From: Axinella damicornis
Taxonomy: Eukaryota > Porifera > Demospongiae > Axinellida > Axinellidae
Direction: 5' to 3'
Length of the DNA: 64,000 nt
Assembly (NCBI GenBank): GCA_963931865.1
Contig: OZ007507.1
Location: forward strand, 5,453,148 to 5,517,147
Shown in pieces: positions 9,501-20,400 of this stretch. Positions within the stretch are counted from its first letter, which is position 1. Each line of letters starts with the position of its first letter. A program made the position numbers and the translations under genes. The notes beneath the pieces are model-generated. The model was not told the origin of the DNA and made no database searches. It was given only the letters and a program-made list of their open reading frames with translations.

Positions 9501-12500
9501 ATTGGAATTTCTAGATGTTGGATTGCAGTGATGTTCCAGTGTAAGGAATTTCACAATGTCTAAATGTCCCTTGTCTGCAGCACGATGAAGTGGTGTCACT
9601 TTGTCTCTATCCAAACATGATGGATCACAACCTTGTTCATCAATCAAATACTTCACTATGTGCAGGTGACCATTCTCAGCAGCAGAGTGAAGAGGGGTTC
9701 TGCCATACTGGCCTGGAGTGTTCGGACTACAGTTCTGATCAGTGATGAAGAATTTGAGTACGTCCAAATGGCCCCCCTGAGCTGCCCTTGTGATGGGAGT
9801 GTTACCATTGGAATTTCTAGATGTTGGATTGCAGTGATGTTCCAGTGTAAGGAATTTCACAATGTCTAAATGTCCCTCGTCTGCAGCACGATGAAGTGGT
9901 GTCACTTTGTCTCCATCCAAACATGATGGATCACAACCTTGTTCATCGATCAAATACTTCACTATATGCAGGTGACCATTAGCAGCAGCATAGTGAAGAG
10001 GGGTTCTGCCATACTGGCCTGGAATGTTCGGACTACAGTTCTGATCAGTGATGAAGAATTTGAGTACGTCCAAATGGCCATGCTGAGCTGCCCCATGGAT
10101 CGGAGTGGCACCATTGGAATTTCTAGATGTTGGATTGCAGTGATGTTCCAGTGTAAGGAATTTCACAATGTCTAAATGTCCCTTGTCTGCAGCACGATGA
10201 AGTGGTGTCACTTTGTCTCTATCCAAACATGATGGATCACAACCTTGTTCATCAATCAAATACTTCACTATGTGCAGGTGACCATTCTCAGCAGCAGAGT
10301 GAAGAGGGGTTCTGCCATGCCAGCCTGGAGTGTTCGGACTACAGTTCTGATCAGTGATGAAGAATTTGAGTACGTCCAAATGGCCATGCTGAGCTGCCCC
10401 TGTGATGGAAGTGTTACCATGGGAATCTCCAGATGTTGGATTGCAGTGATGTTCCAGTGTAATGAATTTCACAATGTCTAAATGTCCATTGTCTGCAGCA
10501 CGATGAAGTGGTGTCACTTTGTCTCTATCCAAACATGATGGATCACAACCTTGTTCATCAATCAAATACTTCACTATGTGCAGGTGACCATTCTCAGCAG
10601 CAGAGTGAAGAGGGGTTCTGCCATACTGGCCTGGAGTGTTTGGACTACAGTTCTGATCAGTGATGAAGAATTTGAGTACGTCCAAATGGCCATGCTGAGC
10701 TGCCCCATGGATCGGAGTGGCACCATTGGAATTTCTAGATGTTGGATTGCAGTGATGTTCCAGTGTAAGGAATTTCACAATGTCTAAATGTCCCTTGTCT
10801 GCAGCACGATGAAGTGGTGTCACTTTGTCTCTATCCAAACATGATGGATCACAACCTTGTTCATCAATCAAATACTTCACTATGTGCAGGTGACCATTCT
10901 CAGCAGCAGAGTGAAGAGGGGTTCTGCCATGCCAGCCTGGAGTGTTCGGACTACAGTTCTGATCAGTGATGAAGAATTTGAGTACGTCCAAATGGCCATG
11001 CTGAGCTGCCCCTGTGATGGAAGTGTTACCATGGGAATCTCCAGATGTTGGATTGCAGTGATGTTCCAGTGTAATGAATTTCACAATGTCTAAATGTCCA
11101 TTGTCTGCAGCACGATGAAGTGGTGTCACTTTGTCTCTATCCAAACATGATGGATCACAACCTTGTTCATCAATCAAATACTTCACTATGTGCAGGTGAC
11201 CATTCTCAGCAGCAGAGTGAAGAGGGGTTCTGCCATACTGGCCTGGAGTGTTTGGACTACAGTTCTTGTCCGAAATGAAGAATTTAACAATGTTCAAGTG
11301 ACCACCAAACACTGCATAGCGTAGAGGATTGTTTTCAGACTTGTCTTTCAGATCAGCAAGAATGTCCTTCATTGGATTGTATTTCTCAATCTCCTCAGTC
11401 AGAAATGTAACAATGCTGAGATCACCTCCTGCACAACTGTAGTGCAGTGGAGTCCTTCCATCCTCATCCTGACACAGAGGGTCTACCTGCTGCTCAATAA
11501 CGAAGTACTTGACGACATCAAGGTGAGCTTTAACACTAGCGAGATGAAGTGGTGTTCTCCCATCATAACCTGGACATGCAGGGTTGCAGTTTTTCTCACT
11601 GATGAAATACTTGAGCACGTCTAAACTCCCTCCCAGTGCAGCTGCGTGAAGAGCAGTGTCTCCTCTCTCATCTTTCTCAAGTGGGTTTTCGTGTTTCTCC
11701 TCTGTAAGTAGCCTGACAGTCTCAAGGTCCCCTCTCTGTGCAGCACGGTGCAGTTCAGTTGTTCTGTGGTGTTCACTGGATGGCTCAGACAGTGACTGAT
11801 GGATATGAAGTGTGTACTCAAATTCCTCCAGTTCTTTATACAAAGGGTCCTGTATTAAGTTCAAACAGGAGCACAATGAAAACATACCTCAATACGCACA
11901 TCATCAATTACACAGCTGCATGAAAGAGGTGAGTATGCACTTACAGCATGTGGGTTGACATGTATGCAACAGGTTATCCAATCAAATGGAGAGCAAGTAT
12001 ATTAAAGCACACAGTGGTGTCAGCAGTTTATGGAGGTTAAATTTATAGTGCACCAAATGTTTCACGTAAAATTTCTGCTAGGTACATGTAGCTGTCAGGA
12101 ACACCTCTCGTCTATCCTGCACCATTTTCACTATGCTCTGTCGAGTTATGGCAAATTTAACGTTGTCAAAAAGATATATTATGTACATATATGCATGAAC
12201 TGCTGCTACAGGTAGGTCTGGTATAGATCAAAGAACTACTCTCTAGGCAGTACATGTTTCTGTTGGGAAGGAATGTCCCAAATCCTGAGCACAATAGGGG
12301 GACTATAGCCCCCATAGCCCTCGTGCTTCCTCCACTCTTGAGAGCAGCCTAGCTGCAACAAGATATTACAGACTGTAAACTGTGTACAACACATGCTCAG
12401 TGATGGTCATATGACGAACCTCACCATACTATACACATACTCCTATACATGTACCCACACACAAATGCACAACTGTCATGAAGTGCATAACCGTCATGAA

Positions 12501-15500
12501 GTGCACACAAGGCTGAGTACCAGCATATCATCTTGGGATATTCATGTAATGTACTTCACACAAACTCACTGACCTCTTCATCAGTGGCAAATGTGCAGAT
12601 GCTCTTGTCATCCGTGAAGATGCTGACCCCCATGGCAGAGTCTGCGTCAAAGTCATGCCTCGTCAGTGCCGGCTGAAACACTGGACCCCTCAGCTCTGCT
12701 ACAGGTTCTTAAAGGGAAAAGTAAATCATCTCTTGAGTGAGTACCAATACTGCAGGTAGCCTAGCAACCACACCCTTCACACAGAGGTAGGGTCTGGTTG
12801 TACTGCAACATTCAAAAGGTACACTGTGTAACCGACAAAGAGCTTGGGAATAGCAACGTACTAGTTGTTTCAAGTTCATGGAATGGGTTGAATGTGCGGG
12901 ATGGTTCTTGTACTTGTACAAGTAATAACTGCATTGTACACATTCCATGGTAGTAACCTGGTCACAGCCAGACTTTCTCTCTGTACAAAGGGGTGTGGCT
13001 TTCAAGACTACCCCACTTCTTAATACGTTCCCAGCAATCTTAATTATAATTAGAGCATCTACTTTTCAGTGATCATGTGCTCAATAAATTAAGTACGTCA
13101 TTCTGGGCTCACCAGTGTCTTCTGGTTCGGACTCACCCTCCTCTCCCTGTAGTGGCAAGATCACACAATGTATATGTGTTGTAGTGTACTGTGAGCATGA
13201 TGTCAGATAATTGGCACACACACCTTGGCAACAAACTCATAGTTTCCACATGTCAGCTTGATCACTCCCTCTGCTACCAGGGCCCTCTCTTGCTCACTGG
13301 ACAGGGGAAATATCTTCTTCTGCACAAACGAGGGCACCTGAAACATGAGCTGGAAACATCCCTTCTCAACTCGAAAGAGACGTAGAGTTCCTTGCGACGA
13401 AATACGGAATAGTTTGCCAAGCCTGTTTTGGAAATCCTGTAGTTCTGCCACTGTGTAGCTTTCATAGTGGGAATCCACCTTCACAAATATGTCAGCATGA
13501 TCCGTTTCACTGACAGGCCCAAACTGAGGCAAGCATTCGTATATCCTTCGCTTGGCATACACTTGAAAGTCATCCTTGTACTTCTGAAGTTCCTGTCTGT
13601 CTTCCTCCGTACCCAGTTCAGTGATTATCTGATCGATGATGTCATAGTTGAAAAAGGAGACATAGTTACTGAGCGCTATGAAAACCCTTGGAATAGTCTT
13701 CGCATTCATTACATCTGTGTAGCAGTGTGGCAACATCGGTTCCTTCTTCACTGGATCAAACGTTTCCAAGATCGTCAGGTGAGACAATAACTCGTCCACT
13801 GTCACGCCTCGCCTCATTAGTGACCTCATTGCTACAGACTTAACATGTTCAAATTTAAACATTATTTCTTTGGATTCAAACCGCAGTCTACTCGTCAGTG
13901 TCTCTTTCTGTTCATGAGTAAGTCCGCTCAGGTCCAAATATGGGAATGTTCTTGCTGAGGGGATTGGGTTTGGGCATCCGCTCTCAATGAAGCTAAAGAA
14001 TGTGCACTTGCCACACCCACAGCCAAACGGTGGCTTCTGAGATCCCTCACTCTGAGTGGAAGAGCTTGGCCTGGGACTGACGCTAGCACCTTCAGACGTG
14101 AACACGTCATCTGATACTGTGCTGCTAGCACACGAGTCTTCTCGAGTTCTGATGGGAGTTTGCTTGGGGGGTTGAGGAGTAGCAGCTGCAGTTACTGCTA
14201 AGTGGTAAGAGAATAGGTTTACCTGATCTCATTCCATTAGTGGATGAGTGGTTGGCTGAACAGCACCTTTATCCCAACCAACAATGGCATCCATTCATTA
14301 TGCATTAATTGTACATTGTCAAGTATAACCTCAACAACTGGTACTTAAAATACCGGCATATCTGAAGCTACTAGCCATTATCAGAATACACTGTTCAGCA
14401 TCGACGGTACTGCAATGGAAGTTATACATCAATACATTAAGATTTTAACCGTATGATCGTGTGTCTGTGCGTAATGGAAGTGAGATGTTTGTACGTGGGG
14501 CGGGACTAGACTAGTGACGTGCAACCTTCGTAGGCCTACTTCAATTTACTGAACCATGAAGAATGTTCGAGAACATTGGACACGGGCTGGAATCTTTCAG
14601 AACAGCTGCCGGATGCAATCGGGGAGCAGCAGTCGAAGCGGACACAATCGGGGAGCAGTTGAACGAACGCGATCGGGGATCAGCAGCTGAAGCGGAAGCA
14701 AGCGGCGAGCAGCAGCTGAAGCGGACGCAATCGGGGAGCAGCAGCTGAAGTGGACGCAATCGGGGAGCAGCAGCTGAAGCGGACACAAATGGGAGCAGCA
14801 GTTGAAGCGGACCGACGCAATCGGGGAGCAGCAGCTCTGCACAGAGAGCTGTCCGGCGCTGGATTACTCACGTAGGCGAACGAGGGGACTGAGCAAGCCA
14901 AGCGGAGCGAAGCTACTTGTACATGTTAATCACATATGCTAACAACCACACACTGGCATGGAATACAATTGTGGGCATAGTCGTGCAGAATTACAGTCAG
15001 GTACAAGTATGGTGCTAAGCTAGCTAAGGGGGTGGAGTTCAGGCAGTTGCTTAAAGAATGTGCACTTGCCACACCCACACCCAAACTATGGCTACTGAGA
15101 CCCTCACTCTGAGTGGAAGTGGAAGAGCTGGGCTTGGGACTGACACTAGCACCTTCATCCGGTGTTGTGCTGCTAGCACATGAGTCTTGACTTCTGGTGG
15201 ATGTTTGTGGAGCAGTACTGGTACTTGAAATCGCTGTAGATAAGAGATGAGCAGTTGTTTAGCAACTAACAACTATGGGTCAAGCCAGAACATATTCATT
15301 GTGCTGGTGTGTGTTTGACGTCATGCCTGAAAATGGCAAAACTGAAGAATTTGAACTTAATTTTGCACATGATGATGCCAACATATAGACAGCCACTATT
15401 GTTGGGCTGCACTTACCTACGTAGACCTTCATTTCCACAGTACAAGGTTCATTTCTTAGCTATGATGAATTCCCCCGAACTACTCGATTGAGAAGGCAAA

Positions 15501-17441
15501 GTTATAGGTTCACGATTATACTGATTATACTGATGATGGCAGCCAGGGCAGGTGTGGGCAGTTCACTACAGTACCAGAGTAGTTTTCTAGGCTCGTTTCT
15601 GATTGGTTCACTTAGGTCATGTGACTTAGCATTAGCACATACTTAGGGCATGTTAGGGCATGGTTAATGTTATTATTAGCCAACAGAATTGAAGCTTAGA
15701 AAACCTAAATCGAAGTTCACTGGAATAACCCACTTGTCAGGTCAGTATACCCTAGTCTCGTGCCTGTCACGAAAAAATTGGACCTAGGTAAAAATTGGCC
15801 CGGGGGTCCAATTATTTCTGCCAAAGGTGGCCCCCCCGGGTCACCCTAACCCTAACCCTAACCCTAACCCTAACCCTAGTGGGCCACTTTTGGACCCTAG
15901 TGGGCCACTTTTGGTTGCCAAAAGTGGACCCGGGGGGCCAGTTTTGACTAGGGCCACTTTTAGCATGACATGCCCAGCCGGAAACATGTACGGAATATCC
16001 GTCTGGCACAGTCTTCGTTTAATATTCATAGCTCAGCTAACCACGTGAAACCGGACAGAACCGGAAGTCCTACGGGTGAAATGATATACGTAATTGCAAG
16101 AGAAATTTGAATTTTATTTTTCTCGCTCCTAATAAAGACAAAATTGAATTCTCTACGATTTCATTGGCAGTCTGAAATTCCTGCATAAAAAGTATGAATT
16201 TTTAATGAAGACCGAGGTTTCTGCGCAAAGTCGCCAGACCCTCTTTCCCGCGAGGGGTGGGGTCTGGGCACGAGACTAGCATACCCTGACTGAGACAAGA
16301 CAGTGCATTGGCTACTTACGAGCAGTTACTATGAACGTATGCACTAGCTTCTATTCAAACCCACAATGATCATCCGCTACAGTAGTCTCTTACCTGAATA
16401 TTTCTCTGCAATGCTCATGGCGAGCGCACAGTTGTCCCCAGCTGCAGAATGTCCGACCACTTTCACCACCATTCGCCATGTCGGCTCACCAAACTGCTCA
16501 ACATCATAATTTCTCCTCAGCCAGTGCTTCAGCATCGCAGACATACAGTCCCTGGGATTGCGATTATCCACTGTTTCAATTTGCTCGAGTGTTCCAAGAC
16601 TGAGTCGGAGTCCTTCACCAATCGCCTTCCATCTGCCAACAACTGGCATCAACTTGGCCAGGACATCAAAGAGATCCTTTTCTCCTGTTGGAAGATAAGC
16701 TAAAACTTGAACTTATAATATACTTACGTTCACTCTTTCTGACTAACCTAATGGAGAATCGTCCACACCAGGGAGCATCTTATCCACCCGATCTGATCCT
16801 ACACAGAGAATAAGTCATTGCACGTAGTAGCTACCACTTTTGTACATGTATGTGTGATGGCCCCCACGGGCTCAGCATTCTCAATCAATTAAATCAGAGT
16901 GGACATTCATTTGGTAGTAATTTGCTCAAGAATGACAGGAATTTGCAATGAATTCAATGAACAAAACAACACTTGAGCAGCCATTTTAAACCTTCGGGCA
17001 AGTGGCCGTACCTTCCTTCCCTGTGGGCCCAGGGTTTCTCTCAACGTCTCCTGCCATCAGAAGTAGAGACAGCACCACCGCACACACTCGGAGCAGTAAG
17101 CACACCCAACTGCCCACACCCGCAATCCCTCTAGCCTCTGCTCTCGGGACAGATCCGCCCCCCAACTTGGGACAGCGCACCTTGCCACACCCACACCTCC
17201 CCTTTGGACACCTACGGAACGCATACTCCAGTATCAGCGACAGGGAGACGACCGCCATGCAGCCTTGCAGCACTAGAGGGGTGCTATTCACGACCTCCCC
17301 CACCCCCCATCTGGCCGCCCTCCACTGGACAGGGAGCGGGCGGTAGCCGTACCGACACTGGTTGAGCCCAATTCGAGCTCGCCACGTAGCAAGATCGATC
17401 CCCATTTCATCTTCTGTCGATTCTTTTCGAGTTGACCTCAA
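6569..17441 (-). CDS. 2A-signal / Death / CGKC-module / giant ankyrin-repeat protein, paralog B (complete)
   Basis: Seven exons in matching phases: 17441-17012, 16798-16748, 16684-16394, 14197-13224, 13146-13113, 12698-12574 and 11849-6569, about 2,394 codons. Residues 1-139 hold MGIDLATWRARIG, two hydrophobic stretches (LVLQGCMAVVSLSLILEYAF; VCLLLRVCAVVLSLLLMAG) and a 2A motif DVERNPGP, where ribosomes are known to skip between G and P. Residues about 161-257 are a Death domain (WKAIGEGL, WLRRNYDVEQFG, TWRMVV). Residues about 258-593 are a Ser-rich linker and a module starting CGCGKCTFFSFIESGCPNPI, seen in my recollection in sponge and cnidarian Death/ANK or NACHT proteins. A 41-residue exon ends CTFATDEE. 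About 50 ankyrin repeats follow from residue 660. A run of seven C near 6670 shifts the last repeat; one base fewer reads on through NMTPRQFAKANGQ to a stop at 6569. Either of two in-frame Mets (17441 or 17405) could start it. Probable immune-type signalling role, inferred from the domains. No NACHT seen. Confidence 0.85.
6840..11260 (-). repeat. 306-bp tandem coding array (three ankyrin repeats per unit) with a 1.2-kb higher-order period
   Basis: At least 14 near-identical units of 306 bp (102 residues) follow one another; one unit near 8724-9020 is 297 bp because nine bases (HCN) are missing. Variant types recur every four units: the blocks starting about 7500, 8724 and 9939 show the same order, giving a 1,224-bp (1,215-bp) higher-order repeat. 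The reading frame is kept throughout. This is the signature of recent unequal crossing-over or conversion under coding constraint. Confidence 0.95.
14428..14922. repeat. Dispersed repeat with 29-bp GCGGACGCAATCGGGGAGCAG units, copy 2
   Basis: It starts near ACATTAAGATTTTAACC, then GGGGCGGGACTAGAC, GGAATCTTTCAGAACAGCTG, about nine tandem units of roughly 29 bp, GCACAGAGAGCTGTCCGGCG, and ends GAGCGAAGCTACTTGTAC. It lies in the intron between the Death and CGKC exons of paralog B. The best preserved copy in the window together with 59494-59957. Confidence 0.85.
15050..15250 (-). pseudogene. Truncated duplicate of the paralog-B linker/CGKC exon start
   Basis: Read on the minus strand it repeats the linker exon start, including EGASVSP and the GCGKCTFF equivalent. 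Homology then ends abruptly (AAGCAACTGCC). It is closer to the paralog A linker exon at the left edge (shared TCTTGACTTCTG...GATGAGCAG) than to the functional exon at 14197-13224. It lies in the intron between Death and CGKC exons, next to repeat copy 2, and may be an unused or alternative exon relic. Confidence 0.7.
15753..16278. mobile_element. MITE with TAGTCTCGTGCC ends, holding an internal telomere-like (CCCTAA)n tract
   Basis: Ends are TAGTCTCGTGCC and GGGCACGAGACTA. The flanks GTATACCC and GCATACCC look like an 8-9-bp target duplication with one mismatch. Positions 15845-15878 hold about six CCCTAA units, followed by repeated GGGCCACTTTTGG blocks. No coding capacity. It lies in the intron between the CGKC and Death exons of paralog B. 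Confidence 0.75.
15841..15880 (+). repeat. Interstitial telomere-like (CCCTAA)n
   Basis: Consecutive CCTAAC units of the metazoan telomere type (TTAGGG on the other strand). It is embedded within the MITE and genes continue on both sides, so this is not a chromosome end. Confidence 0.9.
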
Positions 17442-17498
17442 ATCGTTGCCACTCCTACGCGCTGGAACTTGGGGGTGGGGCTAGGCTCGTTTCCATAG

Positions 17499-20400
17499 GA
17501 ACATTATGATTTGCAAATTGGGAGCTGGCTGCAATGCAATGATCGGATCTCTGCTAACCTGCCCATCTACGACCCCAGCAAGTCCACGCTCACCTATGGA
17601 AACAGAGCCATTCCAAAACTCGTAAGCGTATGCTAGACAACTATACTTGGCAAGGGATCTGGATAAAAATTCAACCATTCTACTCTAGCTAGCCTCGTTT
17701 CCAGCAGGCCTTTTGCATCTCCAGTTTCTGGTCGCTAACTCCAACAGTATGTATGCATTTAATAGCTCCACATAAGTATACGCATGCACACGTGCATCAC
17801 TGCATGTACACACAAACAGAACAGGGAGCTACGGAGCGGTGATCTCTCAGTTCGCCAGCAGGCACTGTTGCTCCTCGCTGATGTCCTGCACAAGAGGGAG
17901 AACCTAGCTCTGCACTGAGGGAAGGTGAGCCCCTTGACAGCAAGGTTGTGTTGCTATATCTTCCTCCACTGAGGCGGATAACCCCAGTGGTTACGGCCCT
18001 GGTAGAATATAAATATATCATTAAGGTGCAATGATACTGACCTTATGAGAAATCTCCCTCCTCCCCTGCAGGTGTTGCTGGCACACTGCAGGGTCTACTG
18101 GAGGATGAGGATGCCGCAGTAGTGAGACAGAGGAGTGCCCACGCACTGGGACTCGTGGCACGTAAGTGCACCAGTGTCCACCATAGCCTCGTACCCAGGC
18201 TCTCCCGCGCGCGGTAAGAGGAAATGAGCCTGGGTACGAGGCTATGTCCACCATTTGACACAAGCTACTACACGAAATGATGTCTGTACACACCTATGAA
18301 CACCTGTCACACCACAGAGCATGCTCTCGGGAGACAGACATTCCTGGACCTGAGGATGATACCTGCCCTGGCTAAACTGGTGAGTCCAGTTCATGAATTC
18401 AGCATTGGAGAAATCCCCATCCTTGCCAGACATGTTGATACTATAGGACAGAAACACATGCACACACACACACACACTCACATACACACCCACGCTCCTC
18501 CAGTTTTCAGACAGTGAATATGCAGTGCGTTACAGTGCTCACACGTCAGTTGAGATGTGTTCCAGAACCAGTGAAGGTAGTAGGGAGGTAGAAATGCTTC
18601 TCAGGGGCTCATGACATCATAATTACAGGGGCTAATGACATCACGGTGACTCATAATTACAGGGGCTAATGACATCACGGTGACTCATAATTACAGGGGC
18701 TAATGACATCACGGTGACTCATAATTACAGGGGCTCATGACATCATGGTGACTCATAATTACAGGGGCTCATGACATCATGGTGACTCATAATTACAGGG
18801 GCCCAGGGGACTGGTCTTGTTCCTCTGTGTGTGGAGAAACTGGTGGAAGAGGAGAGCCCAGAGCTGAAGGTACGCGTCCCTCTTCCCAACCTACCCTTTC
18901 CCTACCCTACCCTCCCAACCCTACCCTCCCAACCCTACCTTACCCCCATCCCTTCCCCTAGCTCCCCGCTCTACCCTATATACCCTGTCTTGTTCAACTC
19001 AAAGCTGACTGCGGTATTAGACACACTGCACTGGTGCTTCCTGGTGGACACCTCCCAGGGACTGCGCTGCAAGACCATCCCCATATGCACTCCAATACTA
19101 GCACACCAGTCATCCAGGTACACACACATCATTGCACCCACTGTCTCCATGGTGATAGACCATCCCCATATGCACTCCAATACTAGCACACCTGCATAGC
19201 TGTCATCCAGGTACACACATCATTGCACCCACTGTCTCCATGGTGATATGACAGACAGTAGTGTGCAGTACCGTACATGCCTTAAGGCCACTATTATTTT
19301 CAGGTACTACGAATGTTAGTGAATTCACAAAATTTTGGACCAGCAAAGTATTGGCAGTATCTGACATCAACCCCCCCCCCCCCCCCCCCCAGATACGCTA
19401 CCCTTTCATCATCAATGTTGTCCTATTAGCAGCCATCTGACGAATGAATGTTGCGCCTATAATGAGGGCAACTGATTATATCTTACGTGTACATGAACGA
19501 TGAGCACATATATCTATGGCCACTTGTTGCTATGGCAACCAGGCAGTGTTGTTGTTGATAGCATGACTCCTCCCCCGTCCTTACAGGTTGTGTGGTAGGG
19601 CGGCCAGAATCATATTTGACCTCACCCTGCCCTACGAGGGCAAGGAGGTGGCGTGTGGGGAGGAGTGCATCCCAGCCCTAGTGGACCTGCTGTCCGACAG
19701 CGACACGTTTGTGAAATCACAAGCTGCAGCCACACTCATGAGGTGATCCACTAGAATACCTTCAAAGGGTTTGCAACTGAAGGCATCCTCACTTATGATA
19801 GTGGTAGCTACCTAGACAATGACCAATCAGAGAGATGCATTTTGCAGTTAGACAGGAAGTATGGTCTCTTAATTGGTTTTAGCAATCATGGCCTCACAGC
19901 AAAATATTGTCCACTGCATAACTTTTGTGATTTGAGGTTACAGTGTATCGACAGTATGTGAATGCGGTACAAATGCTGCTCTCGAGAGGTGGTAGTTATT
20001 CAATTGCTGTCCTCCTCCTCCCTCTCTCCTCCTCCTCCTCCCTCCAGCATTGCAGTGATCACGAAGGGCAAGTGCAGTGTACTGGAGGCAGGTGCCCTCC
20101 CCCGGCTGGTGACTCTACTTAGTGATGAGGACTCAGAAGTCAGACTCAACAGCATCAAGGCTAGAAACCTACCTTCCTCACCCACCCATAGGCCCAACAA
20201 GCAGTCCCTCTCTCCAACCCTCCAACTAATCCACTGATCCTAACTAGCCCCTCCCTCCAGCTGATCCTAACTAGCCCCGCCCCCTACTTCCTGCAGGCCC
20301 TCACGATGCTGGCTGAGACCCCAGAGGGAAAGAAGGAGCTGCAGCCATCACTACCAAAGGTACAATCATTCAAGTGACTTGAACAATGCTGCAAGGAAGG

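Noticed and set aside
6888..11093. Row of 78-codon plus-strand open frames at 306-bp spacing
   Set aside because: Antisense shadows of the ankyrin coding array; they repeat only because the array repeats.
15841..15880. Chromosome end
   Set aside because: The telomeric repeat is short, internal to a MITE and flanked by gene exons on both sides.
6569..17441. NLR with NACHT ATPase
   Set aside because: No P-loop (GxxxxGKS/T) or NACHT-like exon was found between the Death and ankyrin exons; only the CGKC module is there.
18600..18800. CRISPR-like direct repeats
   Set aside because: Units abut with no unique spacers, the genome is eukaryotic, and they lie in an intron. A minisatellite.
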